From the NCBI RefSeq assembly GCF_002160145.1, contig NZ_NFKA01000004.1, positions 62,001 through 126,000 of the forward strand: a stretch of 64,000 bases of DNA, given 5' to 3'. This document shows positions 1-8,923 of this stretch, in pieces; the first letter of the stretch is position 1; every line of letters starts with the position of its first letter. Below the pieces are notes generated by a model. That model did not search any database and had not been told where the DNA came from. It worked only from the letters and a program-made list of their open reading frames with translations. Made by a program: the position numbers and the translations under genes. This DNA is from Gemmiger sp. An194 (GTDB lineage: Bacteria > Bacillota > Clostridia > Oscillospirales > Ruminococcaceae).

Positions 1-1681
1 CGCCGGTTTGCTGATACAGCACACCACACCAGGCACCTTGCTCCTGTGCAGTCTGTGCCACGGTCAGGAAAGTCTCCTCCTGCCCGGTGAAGAAGATGCT
101 GTCCGCAGGCAGCTCGCCGCTGGTAATGGCCTGCAGAAACTCCTCCCGCCGCTGCTGGGCCTGCGCCTCATCATAGCGAGCGGTGAAAGAGGTGTCGCTG
201 CTGGTCATTCCCGCATCAGCAGTGTAAATTGCCAGGCTCAGACCGCTGGTTTTCAGCGGGTCCAGCGCCACCAGATGCTGATATTTGCCCTCAGTCGCAT
301 CCAGCAAGGCGGCAAGGCTGCTGTCCTCCTGGTTCAGCAGATTAAAGCCCGCATCGGAATAAGGGCGGAAGGAGCGAGCCTTCTCCAGCAGTGCCGGGCT
401 CAGGTCCACCAGCTGCACCAGACAGAGAGCACCGATCACAGCGGTCTGTACCCACTGCTTTTGGTACTGCGTCAGTCGGATCAGCCCGACCACACAGCAC
501 AGGAAGATCAGGTAATATACCGGCCAGAACAGCCGCCCGCTGGAACGCAGGGTGGTTGCCAGCTGCACCACAAAGCCAGGCAGAGGCAGGCGGGCGAGTA
601 TGGCCCCGTTGGCGGTGATTACATTGCTGACCGCGAACACCGTCAGGCAAACCACAACAAACAGCAGGCCAAAACGGTTTTTCAGCCATCCGAACAGTCC
701 ATCGCGGCGCCAGCGCAGCATTGCCAACACCACCGCCACGCTGCACAAAAGTATGCCAAGGCCCAGATAATTGAAGCCGTCGTAGTTGCCCAGTGTCTGG
801 TTCTGTGCGGGAAGGAACAGACTCCAGTGGTCCATGCCCCGGCTAACCGGGTTCCAAAGCGCGTTCAGGTTCATGCAGAAATGCCCGTACTGCACGCCAC
901 TACCGCCGGATGCAGACCCGCCGCTGAACAGACCGAACAGCCAGCCTATCAGGGCAGTGCAGCCCAGGTTAGCTACCAGAAGCGCGGCCGGTTTCGCGAT
1001 CTGTTTCTGGAACACCGCATGCTCCACCAGCAGTGCAAAGGTGAGCGCGTAGGTCATGGGGGCAAAGTACGGATGGATTGCCAGCGTCACACAGTTTACA
1101 AGAAACAATCCGGGGTAGAAAAAGCGTTTCTCTCTGCGGCCGCGGATGTAATAGTACAGCGCGGCCAGAATCAGAAACTGCGCCGCAAGGGCAGTGTGAC
1201 GAAAGGCTCGCTCCAGCAAAATGGGACTGAACACAAAAGGGACTGCCCCCAGCAGTACGACGGGCAAACGGCGGGTGAATAACCCCACCAGCAGGCAGGC
1301 AAAGCCTCCCTGCAGCACAAAACAAAGCAGCGTGAACAACCCGAAGTACTGGAACGTGGCGGGCAGCAGCGGCTCCAGCAGGCGGAACAGCGCCGCGAAC
1401 AGAGGAATGGAGTCGGTAAACGCCACGCTCAGGCCAAAGGGCCAGTTGATGAGCTCAGAAAAGCAGAAGGGTACCGACAGCTCTGACTGCCGGTAAAACA
1501 GCCAGCCAGCGTAATGCTGCAGGATATCCGCCTCAATGTATCCGCCGCGCAGCCATGCGTCGTTGGTCACATCCAGCGGGGCAAAGCCGTACAGCAAAAA
1601 GAAAACCGCCGCTCCCAGCAGGCAGCCCAGAGCAAACAATTTCCGGCGTTCGATTTTTTCAAAAACAGGCATCTGAATCAA
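1..1681 (-). CDS. DUF6311-type multi-pass membrane protein, C-terminus off window
   Basis: An open minus-strand frame of about 560 codons runs off the left edge, so the C-terminus is missing. The translation has a short basic N-terminus (PVFEKIERRK), a first membrane segment near residues 15-30, a conserved-looking acidic stretch (TNDAWLRGGYIEADILQ), about ten hydrophobic segments and an HPYFAP motif. This matches my recollection of DUF6311 proteins, which resemble GT-C glycosyltransferase-like membrane proteins; the substrate is unknown. The start is taken as TTG at 1681 because AAAGGA sits 7 nt upstream; ATG at 1672 is the alternative but lies 16 nt from that site. A sigma-A-type promoter at 1754-1782 reads into it. 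Confidence 0.82.
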   Translation of the reverse strand, partial: MIQMPVFEKIERRKLFALGCLLGAAVFFLLYGFAPLDVTNDAWLRGGYIEADILQHYAGWLFYRQSELSVPFCFSELINWPFGLSVAFTDSIPLFAALFRLLEPLLPATFQYFGLFTLLCFVLQGGFACLLVGLFTRRLPVVLLGAVPFVFSPILLERAFRHTALAAQFLILAALYYYIRGRREKRFFYPGLFLVNCVTLAIHPYFAPMTYALTFALLVEHAVFQKQIAKPAALLVANLGCTALIGWLFGLFSGGSASGGSGVQYGHFCMNLNALWNPVSRGMDHWSLFLPAQNQTLGNYDGFNYLGLGILLCSVAVVLAMLRWRRDGLFGWLKNRFGLLFVVVCLTVFAVSNVITANGAILARLPLPGFVVQLATTLRSSGRLFWPVYYLIFLCCVVGLIRLTQYQKQWVQTAVIGALCLVQLVDLSPALLEKARSFRPYSDAGFNLLNQEDSSLAALLDATEGKYQHLVALDPLKTSGLSLAIYTADAGMTSSDTSFTARYDEAQAQQRREEFLQAITSGELPADSIFFTGQEETFLTVAQTAQEQGAWCGVLYQQTG

Positions 1682-1753
1682 AGCCACGTCCTTTCCGTCC
1701 GCGCGAAGGTGCGAAGAAGGGCCATGCCTTGCGCGGGTATGGTTGCTTTGTTT

Positions 1754-1782
1754 ATTATAAACGATCGCCTGCTTTCCTACAA
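1754..1782 (-). promoter_or_regulatory. Promoter for the DUF6311 gene
   Basis: On the minus strand TTGTAG (1782-1777) and a perfect TATAAT (1759-1754) are 17 bp apart. The -10 lies inside a 13-bp palindrome, GTTTAT-A-ATAAAC. The start codon is about 70 bp downstream. Confidence 0.7.
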
Positions 1783-1822
1783 TTCCCCAGTTTCGGTTTG
1801 CAGCCATTGTCGGGGGAAAACG

Positions 1823-1851
1823 TTGACAAACCGGCATATTTGATGTATTAT
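1823..1851 (+). promoter_or_regulatory. Promoter of tRNA-Leu
   Basis: A consensus TTGACA at 1823-1828 is followed after 17 bp by TATTAT (1846-1851); an overlapping TATAAT lies at 1849-1854. Transcription would start just before the mature tRNA 5' end at 1862. Confidence 0.8.
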
Positions 1852-1861
1852 AATTAGGCTT

Positions 1862-1949
1862 GCCGCTGTGGCGGAACTGGCAGACGCAAGGGACTTAAAA
1901 TCCCTCGCCCTAATAAGGCGTACCGGTTCGATCCCGGTCAGCGGCACCA
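1862..1949 (+). tRNA. tRNA-Leu (TAA)
   Basis: This is an 88-nt class II tRNA with a long variable arm and an encoded CCA (1947-1949). The acceptor pairs GCCGCTG with CAGCGGC. The anticodon loop CTTAAAA, inside the stem AGGGA/TCCCT, gives anticodon TAA. It has its own promoter and terminator. Confidence 0.95.
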
Positions 1950-1950
1950 A

Positions 1951-1984
1951 ACCGGAGCAAAGTTCGCTTTGCTCCGGTGTTTTT
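1951..1984 (+). terminator. Intrinsic terminator after tRNA-Leu
   Basis: A perfect 12-bp stem, ACCGGAGCAAAG/CTTTGCTCCGGT, closes on a TTCG tetraloop and is followed by GTTTTT. Confidence 0.9.
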
Positions 1985-2056
1985 ATGTCCGGCAATCAGG
2001 AAAAGTGTGTCTTATTGCCAGTGTGTGTTTTCCCGGATAAAACTCCCGATTTCGGG

Positions 2057-2085
2057 TTGTGCACTGTCCGGATTTATACTATAAT
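2057..2085 (+). promoter_or_regulatory. Promoter of the aminotransferase gene
   Basis: TTGTGC (2057-2062) and TATAAT (2080-2085) are 17 bp apart, about 90 bp upstream of the start codon. Confidence 0.7.
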
Positions 2086-2177
2086 AAGTTCGAAAATCAG
2101 GAGTCGTTCCACCCCGCGCCAGGTGCAGAATTGCGCCGGGTGCGCCGCTGGGAAGCTGCAAAAGAGGAGCGTTTGCA

Positions 2178-3449
2178 ATGAAAGAATACCAGAGCATGAC
2201 CAAACAGGAGCTGCAGGAGGAATACCAGGCAGTTCTGGCACAGTATCAGGAGTATCAGGCCAAGGGGCTGAAGCTGGATATGTCCCGCGGCAAGCCCTGC
2301 ACCGAACAGCTGGAGCTTTCCAACGGGCTGCTCAGCCAGAATCAATACATCGGAGAAAACGGTGAGGATTCCCGCAACTACGGCCTGCTGCCCGGCATGC
2401 CCCAGGCCCGCCGCTTCTTTGCCGAGCTGATGGGCGTGGAGGAGAACGAGGTCATCGTGGGCGGAAACGCCTCGCTCACACTGATGTACTACATGATCGA
2501 TATGGGCTGGCGTGTCGGCTTTGCGGACAGCGAGCATCCCTGGCGAATGGAAGAGAAGCTGAAATTCTTGTGCCCGGTGCCCGGCTACGACCGGCATTTT
2601 GCCATCACCGAATATTTCGGCTTCGAGATGATCCCGGTGCCGATGCATGAGGATGGCCCCGATATGGACCTGGTGGAGCAGCTCGCCGCCGATCCCAGCG
2701 TGAAGGGCATCTGGTGCGTGCCGCTGTATTCCAACCCGGACGGCTACATCTACAGCGCTGAGACCGTGCGCCGCCTGGCCAGTATGAAAACCGGCGCGCC
2801 GGATTTCAAGATCATCTGGGACGATGCCTACTGTGTACACCACCTGACCGATGAGCTGTGCTCGGTTCCCGGCATCCTGACCGAGTGTAAAAAATACGGC
2901 ACCCCGAACCGGCCGCTGCTGGTATGCTCCACCAGCAAGGTGACCTTCCCGGGCGCGGGCGTTGCAGCGCTGGCCGCCAGCGAGGCCAACATCCGCCACA
3001 TTCTCACCCAGATGGCACCCATGGCCATCAGCTTTGACAAGATGAACCAGATGCGTCATGTGAGCTTTTTGAAGAACAAGGCGGGCGTGCTGGAGCATAT
3101 GAAAAAGCACCGGGCCATTCTGGAGCCCAAATTTGAACTGGTCAAGCAGGCCTTTGCCCAGCAGCTGGCTCCCTGCGGCAGCATCGCCCGCTGGACCGAT
3201 CCCAAGGGCGGTTATTTCATCAGCCTGTATGTGATGGACGGCTGTGCCAAGCGTGTGGTTCAGCTGTGCAAGGAGGCCGGTGTGGTGCTCACCCCGGCGG
3301 GCTCTGCCTATCCGTACGGCAACGACTCCCAGGACCATCACCTGCGCATCGCTCCCTCGTACCCCACGGTGGCCGAGCTGGAGCAGGCAAGCCAGCTGCT
3401 CTGCATCAGTGTCCGTCTTGCCTGTCTGGAAAAGCTGCTGCAGGCCTGA
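2178..3449 (+). CDS. PLP-dependent aspartate-type aminotransferase (PF12897-like)
   Basis: A 423-residue fold-type I aminotransferase. Visible landmarks are an SRGKPC motif near residue 36, N186 in NPDGY, D215 in DDAY (the aspartate expected to pair with the PLP pyridine nitrogen) and K254 in TSKVTFPG, the expected Schiff-base lysine. Length and motifs fit the PF12897 aspartate aminotransferase group rather than the common AspC/PatA lineages. It would convert aspartate and 2-oxoglutarate to oxaloacetate and glutamate in the cytosol; the exact substrate is inferred from family. GAGGAG lies 8 nt before ATG 2178. It is monocistronic with its own promoter; the nrdR promoter follows at once. Confidence 0.85.
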   Translation: MKEYQSMTKQELQEEYQAVLAQYQEYQAKGLKLDMSRGKPCTEQLELSNGLLSQNQYIGENGEDSRNYGLLPGMPQARRFFAELMGVEENEVIVGGNASLTLMYYMIDMGWRVGFADSEHPWRMEEKLKFLCPVPGYDRHFAITEYFGFEMIPVPMHEDGPDMDLVEQLAADPSVKGIWCVPLYSNPDGYIYSAETVRRLASMKTGAPDFKIIWDDAYCVHHLTDELCSVPGILTECKKYGTPNRPLLVCSTSKVTFPGAGVAALAASEANIRHILTQMAPMAISFDKMNQMRHVSFLKNKAGVLEHMKKHRAILEPKFELVKQAFAQQLAPCGSIARWTDPKGGYFISLYVMDGCAKRVVQLCKEAGVVLTPAGSAYPYGNDSQDHHLRIAPSYPTVAELEQASQLLCISVRLACLEKLLQA

Positions 3450-3459
3450 AAAAACCGGA

Positions 3460-3489
3460 TTGCAACAGCAGGTGCATCTGTGTTATAAT
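3460..3489 (+). promoter_or_regulatory. Promoter of nrdR (extended -10)
   Basis: TTGCAA (3460-3465) and TATAAT (3484-3489) are 18 bp apart, with TG one base before the -10 (TGTTATAAT). Confidence 0.75.
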
Positions 3490-3554
3490 AACGGAATCTT
3501 AAACCGCGGCACGGGGACAAGCGTAACCCGGCCGCCATCAAAGGAGGACCCCAT

Positions 3555-4028
3555 ATGAAGTGCCCTTACTGCGGCGAACTGGAATCCAAGGTAATTGATT
3601 CCCGCCCCACAGAGGACGGCGAAAAGATTCGCCGCCGCCGGGAATGCCTGCGCTGCGGCAAGCGGTTTACCACCTACGAAATCGTGGAAACCGTTCCTTT
3701 GATGGTCATTAAAAAGGACCGGTCCCGCCAGGTGTTCGACCGTCAGAAGCTGTTGGGCGGTATGCTGCGCGCCTGCGAAAAGCGTCCGGTCAGCTACGAG
3801 ATGTTGGAGCGCGCGGTGGACAACATTGAGCAGTCTCTTCTGAACAGCTACGAGCGTGAGGTTACCTCCATCCACATCGGTGAGCTGGCGATGAAAGAGC
3901 TGAAGAAAATCGATGAGGTCGCCTATGTGCGGTTTGCCTCGGTCTACCGTCAGTTCTCCGATCTGAACACCTTCATGAACGAGCTGAAGGAGATGCTCAG
4001 CAAGCGCTCAGAGCAGACCGAAGAATAA
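3555..4028 (+). CDS. nrdR: Transcriptional repressor NrdR
   Basis: A 157-residue protein of normal NrdR length. The N-terminal zinc ribbon has C3, C6, C31 and C34 (CPYC and CLRCG), a basic RRRRE stretch lies between them, and an ATP-cone domain follows (FTTYEIVE, then VIKKDR). NrdR senses ATP/dATP and represses ribonucleotide reductase operons by binding NrdR boxes; no such box or nrd gene is visible here. AAGGAGG lies 7 nt before ATG 3555. The 3' end overlaps the convergent DUF4363 gene by 21 bp. Confidence 0.97.
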   Translation: MKCPYCGELESKVIDSRPTEDGEKIRRRRECLRCGKRFTTYEIVETVPLMVIKKDRSRQVFDRQKLLGGMLRACEKRPVSYEMLERAVDNIEQSLLNSYEREVTSIHIGELAMKELKKIDEVAYVRFASVYRQFSDLNTFMNELKEMLSKRSEQTEE

Positions 4029-4376
4029 CCGGCGAATGCCGTTCAGCTGTGCCTTCAGTCTGCCGGTCTCACAGAAAAGATCCTGCCGGTAGTCCGGGTG
4101 CACATAGGCCGTCAGGCTGTAAAGCGAGGTCTCCAACTCACTGAGTTTATCCCGGCGGATGAAAAGTGCCAGAACGGCCTGTTTTTTCTGGTAAGCCTGC
4201 GTTATATTGTAAAGCCGCTCTTTTGCGGTCTGGTATGCACCATCGGCGCACAGCCGCTCTACCTGTGTCAGTCCGGTCTCCAGGGAATCCAGAGAGTCGG
4301 ATACCAGACGCTGGCTGGCCAGTGTGAGCAGCAGCAGCGTCGCCAGAATCACCGCAGCTGCCCGCAGCCGGTTCAT
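4008..4376 (-). CDS. DUF4363 family protein
   Basis: A small protein (122 residues from ATG 4376) with one N-terminal membrane segment (residues 5-22, [15 protein letters not shown]) and a helical extracytoplasmic remainder. Composition and length match DUF4363, a family of unknown function commonly paired with DUF421 in Clostridia. ATG 4376 is preferred to ATG 4391 because it overlaps the DUF421 stop as ATGA and has GGAAAGG just upstream, which suggests translational coupling. Its end overlaps nrdR tail-to-tail. Confidence 0.85.
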   Translation of the reverse strand: MNRLRAAAVILATLLLLTLASQRLVSDSLDSLETGLTQVERLCADGAYQTAKERLYNITQAYQKKQAVLALFIRRDKLSELETSLYSLTAYVHPDYRQDLFCETGRLKAQLNGIRRLFFGLL

Positions 4377-5047
4377 AAATGCCCTTTCCACAGCCCCTTG
4401 TTCCGCTTTTGCGGAGAGGGGCTGTTTTCTTTTTTGATCAATTGATATTCACCGCTTGTGCGCACCAGGAGCAGCATCACCTGTTCCCGGGTACAGTCCT
4501 CCTGTTTTAGAACCTGCGAAAGCCACGGATCATCCTTTTTACACAGCAGCAGCGCACCTTTCAACAGCTGACCGTCGGCAATAACCGGAACAAAAGGTTC
4601 TTCCTCTCCGGTCTTGCAGATGCTGATGCTTCCGTTTGTTTCCACCACAGCCCATCGCACCTGAGCCGGGTTGAACACCTCCTTGCCGCGCAGCGCTTCC
4701 AGCAGGTCACCGGTTCCGAAGCGCAGCGCCCGCAGGGTATCACAGCAGATCTTTCCGTTGCGAATTACCGTAACAGGGGAGCCAAACAGCAGCCTTGCCA
4801 CCCTGGGCCAGCAGAAGCACAGCCCGGACAACAGAAGCTCCAGCGCCACAATCAGGAATACAGGCACCAGGCTGGTACTAAGTGGCAGCTCCGGCGATTC
4901 GATGGAGATGGAGGCAAGATTGGAGATCAGTATGGTGGAAACAAGCTCGGCAGGCTGCAGCTCTCCCAGCTGCCGTTTTCCCATCAGCCGCATGGCCAGC
5001 AGGATGAGCAGATAGACCAGCAGTGTACGCAGCATGAGGATCAGCAT
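4373..5047 (-). CDS. DUF421 (YetF/YcaP-like) membrane protein
   Basis: 224 residues: an N-terminal block of about three membrane segments (residues 1-75) containing the family-like MRLMGKRQLGELQPAELV stretch, then a soluble domain with VIRNGKIC and KEVFNPAQVRWAV. The length is typical for DUF421. In Bacillus some members are sporulation-associated; here the gene is divergent from the gerA operon across an ~80-bp gap. It leads a two-gene unit with the DUF4363 gene. The biochemical role is unknown. Confidence 0.9.
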   Translation of the reverse strand: MLILMLRTLLVYLLILLAMRLMGKRQLGELQPAELVSTILISNLASISIESPELPLSTSLVPVFLIVALELLLSGLCFCWPRVARLLFGSPVTVIRNGKICCDTLRALRFGTGDLLEALRGKEVFNPAQVRWAVVETNGSISICKTGEEEPFVPVIADGQLLKGALLLCKKDDPWLSQVLKQEDCTREQVMLLLVRTSGEYQLIKKENSPSPQKRNKGLWKGHL

Positions 5048-5126
5048 ATCCGGTCCGCCTCTCTTTCAAAAGTTATGGTTTGCCGCGTCCGCTTTCCGGG
5101 TATACTAATGGCCGGAGGTGACGCAG

Positions 5127-6596
5127 ATGCAAACGGAAGAATCGTTGTTGCCGCAGCTGCAGCAAAACATTCAGCTGCTGAAACAAAGATTTGGCAATTC
5201 AATCGACCTGTATACAAAGCCGGTGCAGATTCTGGGCATTCCATGCTGCCTGTGCATGTTTGAGGGCCTTTCCACCATTGAGCGATTGTGGGTGGTGGTG
5301 CTGGACATGCTCAGCAAAAGCGACTTTTGCCCCCGAAACGGGGAAGAGCTGTTCGATTATCTGCAGACACAAACCGACCTGCCGCTGGAAAACTCTTATG
5401 TGGAAACCGTAGATCAGCTGCGTACCCAGCTGACCGCCGGAACCACTGTGATTCTGATTGAGGGCTGTTGCAAGGCTGTGGTGCTTTCCACTCAGAATAT
5501 GCAATTTCGGTCCATTCAGGAGCCCTCGGGAGAGGGAAATGTGCGCGGCTCCCGGGAGGGCTTCAGCGATCTGCTGCGCATCAACATCAGCCTGCTGCGC
5601 CGCCTGATCCGGACCGAAACCCTTACCGTGGAGATGATGATCTGCGGCGAGCGTACCGCCACCGAGGTTGCGCTGATCTATGACCGTGACCTGGCCCCGC
5701 CGGAGCTGGTGCGCCGGGTGCGTGACCGGCTCAATCGGGTTCGGATTCCGGTTCTGTTCGATTCCAGCTATCTGGCCCCGTTTTTGCAGCGGGGAGGCTT
5801 CAGCTTTTTTCAGCAGGCAGGCTACACCGAACGCCCGGCCACGGCCTGCGCCAAGCTGTGTGAGGGAAAGCTGGTAATTCTGGTGAACGGCAGCCCCTTC
5901 GCTATGGTGATCCCGTACTTCTTCAGCGAGCACTTTCAAAGCCTGGATGACTACTCCACCAAGGCCTATTTTGCCAGCTTCATCCGGATCATCAAATACG
6001 GCGCATTCTTTCTGGCCGTGCTGCTGCCCGGGGTGTTTGTTTCCATCGCAGAATATACGCCCGAGTTATTTCCGCCCCAGCTGCTCTATAAAATTGCAGC
6101 GGCGGAGGCCGCCACCCCGCTTCCGCTGTTTCTGGAAATGATTCTGGTCATCGTTTTGCTGGAAATCGTGCGGGAAGCAGGTCTGCGCCTGCCCAGACCC
6201 ATCGGTCACAGCGTAAGCCTTGTGGCCGCGATTATTGTGGGCGATGCGGCGGTAAAGGCGGGAATCCTGAGCACCCCCATTGTAATCACAGCGGCGCTCA
6301 CCACCATCTCCATGTTTGTGATCCCGTCGCTGTATGAACCGGCCACCGTGCTTCGTATCCTGTTCGTATTTGCCGGAGGATTGTTCGGACCGTTTGGCAT
6401 TCTTGCGCTTTTGTTTATCATGCTCACCAGCATCTGCGGCATGAATTCCTTTGGTCTGCCCTATACAGCGCCTCTCATCCCCTGGACAAACGGCGCCGTG
6501 CGTGACGGTGTACTGCGTACCAATTGGAAACAGCTGGCCCGCCGGCCCTTTTCTGTCAATGATCTGCCGGGAGGAGATGCCCATGGCACAGAATAA
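5127..6596 (+). CDS. gerAA: Spore germination receptor subunit A (GerA/SpoVAF family)
   Basis: 489 residues: a soluble N-terminal half containing the conserved-type RGSREGF segment near residue 150, then a C-terminal membrane domain with about five hydrophobic helices and conserved GHSVSLVAAIIVGDAAV. GerA-type A subunits sit in the spore inner membrane with B and C subunits and respond to nutrient germinants; the ligand cannot be read from sequence. ATG 5127 is chosen because GGAGGTG (5114-5120) lies 6 nt upstream; the in-frame GTG at 5118 is inside that site. The 3' end overlaps gerAB by 14 bp. In sporulating relatives this operon is expressed in the forespore. Confidence 0.92.
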   Translation: MQTEESLLPQLQQNIQLLKQRFGNSIDLYTKPVQILGIPCCLCMFEGLSTIERLWVVVLDMLSKSDFCPRNGEELFDYLQTQTDLPLENSYVETVDQLRTQLTAGTTVILIEGCCKAVVLSTQNMQFRSIQEPSGEGNVRGSREGFSDLLRINISLLRRLIRTETLTVEMMICGERTATEVALIYDRDLAPPELVRRVRDRLNRVRIPVLFDSSYLAPFLQRGGFSFFQQAGYTERPATACAKLCEGKLVILVNGSPFAMVIPYFFSEHFQSLDDYSTKAYFASFIRIIKYGAFFLAVLLPGVFVSIAEYTPELFPPQLLYKIAAAEAATPLPLFLEMILVIVLLEIVREAGLRLPRPIGHSVSLVAAIIVGDAAVKAGILSTPIVITAALTTISMFVIPSLYEPATVLRILFVFAGGLFGPFGILALLFIMLTSICGMNSFGLPYTAPLIPWTNGAVRDGVLRTNWKQLARRPFSVNDLPGGDAHGTE

Positions 6597-7605
6597 ATCA
6601 GCTTCTCCTGCACCCGCCCAGCTGGCCGTTCTTATGGCGGCAGCTTTGCTGGCGGATGTATTTCTGCAGCCCTTCGGGCGCAGAGCATCACTTTTAACCG
6701 CACAGCACGGGATTCTGTGCGCCGCCGGGCAGATGGCTGTGTTCGCTCTTCTGCTGGCTTTGCTGCGCAAAGGTGCCGGGCGCGCGCTCGGCAGCAAAAT
6801 CTTCTGCGTTCTGCTGAGCGCTGTAATGCTGCTGTCCGCCGCATTGGAAATCATCCAGGGTGAGCGGTTTTACAGCCAGTCCATGCACACCGGCCTGCCA
6901 GTGGAGATTTTTCTGGTCCTTCTGTTTGTGGCGGTGTTCTACGGCGTCTATTCCGGGCTGGACGCGCTCACCAGAACCGCTTCAGCGGTGCTTGCGCTTA
7001 CAGCTGTTTCCATGGGGTTGCTTCTGCTGTCCGTTTTGCCGCAGCTTCGGTTTGTCAACCTGCAGTCCGCGGCATTGAACGGCACAGAGCTTGCCCGTGA
7101 TTTTGCAGGTCAGTTCTACCTGGCCCCGGAATTAATTTTATGGGCGGTTTTGTGGAGGCCGGAGAATTCCAAGAGACCCGACCACCGACCGGTAGCAGTT
7201 TTTGTCTGGCTTTTCGCCGCTCAGGCCCTGTTCTGCCTGTTGGGTGAAATGACCCTGGGGCCTGCCTACGAACAGGAGGAACAGCCGCTGTTCACCATTG
7301 CCCGTCTGGGCGGCATCTCGGTATTTCGCCGGTTGGATGCGCTGCACGCCTGCGTGTGGCTGCTGCTCTTTTTTGTGAAAACCACGCTGTATTTTTCCGT
7401 GTTTACCCAAAGCATCCGGCAGGTATTTCCCGCACTGCGCGGCCACAGCGCCTACTATCTGGCGGTTGCCGGGGTGATCGGTGTCTTTCTGGCCTCCTGG
7501 GGGCAGGCAGAGCAAGCCGCATACCTGATCCAGCAGGGGGGATGCCTTGCACTGCTGCTCTGGCTGGGTATCGTTCGAATCACCACAGGGAGGAAACAAG
7601 AATGA
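6583..7605 (+). CDS. gerAB: Spore germination permease subunit B (GerAB family)
   Basis: 340 residues that are hydrophobic almost throughout, with roughly ten membrane segments, consistent with the GerAB branch of the APC transporter superfamily. ATG 6583 is preferred since GGGAGGAG ends 6 nt upstream; ATG 6577 would abut it. The sequence is divergent for a GerAB, so assignment leans on its place between clear A and C subunits. It would form the transmembrane germinant-sensing part of the receptor. The stop overlaps the gerAC start as ATGA. Confidence 0.8.
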   Translation: MAQNKSASPAPAQLAVLMAAALLADVFLQPFGRRASLLTAQHGILCAAGQMAVFALLLALLRKGAGRALGSKIFCVLLSAVMLLSAALEIIQGERFYSQSMHTGLPVEIFLVLLFVAVFYGVYSGLDALTRTASAVLALTAVSMGLLLLSVLPQLRFVNLQSAALNGTELARDFAGQFYLAPELILWAVLWRPENSKRPDHRPVAVFVWLFAAQALFCLLGEMTLGPAYEQEEQPLFTIARLGGISVFRRLDALHACVWLLLFFVKTTLYFSVFTQSIRQVFPALRGHSAYYLAVAGVIGVFLASWGQAEQAAYLIQQGGCLALLLWLGIVRITTGRKQE

Positions 7606-8642
7606 AGCTATTGAAACTGGCCGCGCCGCTGTTGATCGCGGCAGCTCTGTGCGGCTGTGCTTCCACCGGTCTTGGCGATAAGGTGATCGTGAAGGCTCTG
7701 CTGCTGGACTACCACCAGAATGAATACCTTGCCCAGGTCCTGGTTCTGGAGCCGCAGCCCAGTGCAGATGCCGGGGAGGCCGCGGAAACCATCCGATTGA
7801 TTGAAGGCAGCGGGAGCACCCTCGCTGAAGCAATTCAGGAAGCGGAATCCGCCCGGGCCGAGGAACTGTTTTACGGGCAGAACGAACTGCTGCTGCTCGG
7901 GCCCGGGCTGCAGGAGAAGGGAATGCCCGAGTGCTGCCGCTTTCTTTATGACAATTCCGCCGGACGGCCCAATATGGCAGTATGGGGAATCAACCGGCCC
8001 GCAAGTGAACAGCCGCTCAATGAAGAAAACGCCGGGGCCGTGCTGGATTCGATCCGCAGGCTGGGGGAACGGGGAGAGTACCGCACCTATCTGTATCAGC
8101 TTGCGTCGGCACAGGGCGGCGGTCTTTTGCCGCTGGTGCACTTGTCCGAAGAAATCAATGTGCAGATGGAGGGCCTCGCTCTGTATAAGGACGGTACTCC
8201 CGCAGCCCGATTCACCGGCAGTGAAACTGTGCTGGCCGCCCTGCTCAGCGGCCAGACCGGCACCGGGCAGCTCCGGGTGGAAGGGGAAAGCGGCCCGGTC
8301 ACTCTGACCATTCGCTCTCCCAAGCTGATTTACGAATGCGTGGAGCAGGAAAACTCCCTGCATCTTGCGATCCGGCTTTCCGGTCACGTGGAGCAGATGA
8401 CCGGAGAAAACCTGCCCGCTTCCCGGGAGCAGCGGCGGGAGCTGCTGAAGCAATTCAACACCCAGCTGGAACAAATGGCGCAGGAGGTAATCCGGCAAAG
8501 CTTTACTCCGGGTATTGACCCTTTCTGCTTTCTAAGCCGCTTTCGCAACCGAAACGAGCAGTTGGCGATTCGTCTGGAAGAGACAGAGACCCTTTATCAG
8601 CCCGGCAGCGTGGAATTCTCCAGCGCTCTGCAGCTGCTGTAA
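7602..8642 (+). CDS. gerAC: Spore germination lipoprotein subunit C (GerAC family)
   Basis: 346 residues with a lipoprotein signal: basic start MKLLK, hydrophobic segment, and lipobox LCGC with the acylated Cys near residue 17. The body contains AEELFYGQNELLLLG, comparable to the conserved start of GerAC proteins. The product would be lipid-anchored on the outer face of the spore inner membrane and complete the receptor. GGGAGG lies upstream of ATG 7602, and the overlap with gerAB indicates coupling. A terminator-like hairpin follows. Confidence 0.88.
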   Translation: MKLLKLAAPLLIAAALCGCASTGLGDKVIVKALLLDYHQNEYLAQVLVLEPQPSADAGEAAETIRLIEGSGSTLAEAIQEAESARAEELFYGQNELLLLGPGLQEKGMPECCRFLYDNSAGRPNMAVWGINRPASEQPLNEENAGAVLDSIRRLGERGEYRTYLYQLASAQGGGLLPLVHLSEEINVQMEGLALYKDGTPAARFTGSETVLAALLSGQTGTGQLRVEGESGPVTLTIRSPKLIYECVEQENSLHLAIRLSGHVEQMTGENLPASREQRRELLKQFNTQLEQMAQEVIRQSFTPGIDPFCFLSRFRNRNEQLAIRLEETETLYQPGSVEFSSALQLL

Positions 8643-8650
8643 ACATTTCA

Positions 8651-8697
8651 AAGGCCCCGCGATGAGAATCGTCTCCCGTCGCAGGGCTTTCTTTGTG
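8651..8697 (+). terminator. Imperfect terminator after the gerA operon
   Basis: AAAG, CCC and GCGA segments pair with TCGC, GGG and CTTT, with one bulge and one mismatch, and TTCTTT follows. The fold is weaker than the other terminators in this window. Confidence 0.55.
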
Positions 8698-8851
8698 TTA
8701 AGCGCCCTTCATAGCAAAAAAACACTCGTTGAAAACGGGACTGATCTGCAGCATTTGCTGCGATAGTTGCCCTTTTCCGGGCAAACCGGTAAAGCTGACC
8801 CCGGAGCATCTGCAGTTCATGCATTCCCTTTGGCTTTTCTTGCAAATCAAA

Positions 8852-8880
8852 TTGATAATCTTTACGCAATCATGTATAAT
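8852..8880 (+). promoter_or_regulatory. Promoter of hprK
   Basis: TTGATA (8852-8857) and TATAAT (8875-8880) are 17 bp apart, 43 bp before the start codon. Apart from this and the preceding hairpin I see nothing in the 280-bp gap upstream of hprK. Confidence 0.8.
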
Positions 8881-8923
8881 AAAAGCAACTCTGATATTTC
8901 ATCAAAAAGGAAGGGTGTTCTTT

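Noticed and set aside
8-1282. 424-codon plus-strand frame
   Set aside because: Low-complexity Gln/Arg/Ala-rich shadow of the minus-strand DUF6311 gene, whose translation shows membrane helices and family motifs.
2097-3341. 414-codon minus-strand frame
   Set aside because: Antisense shadow of the aminotransferase gene; His/Gln-rich and without recognisable motifs.
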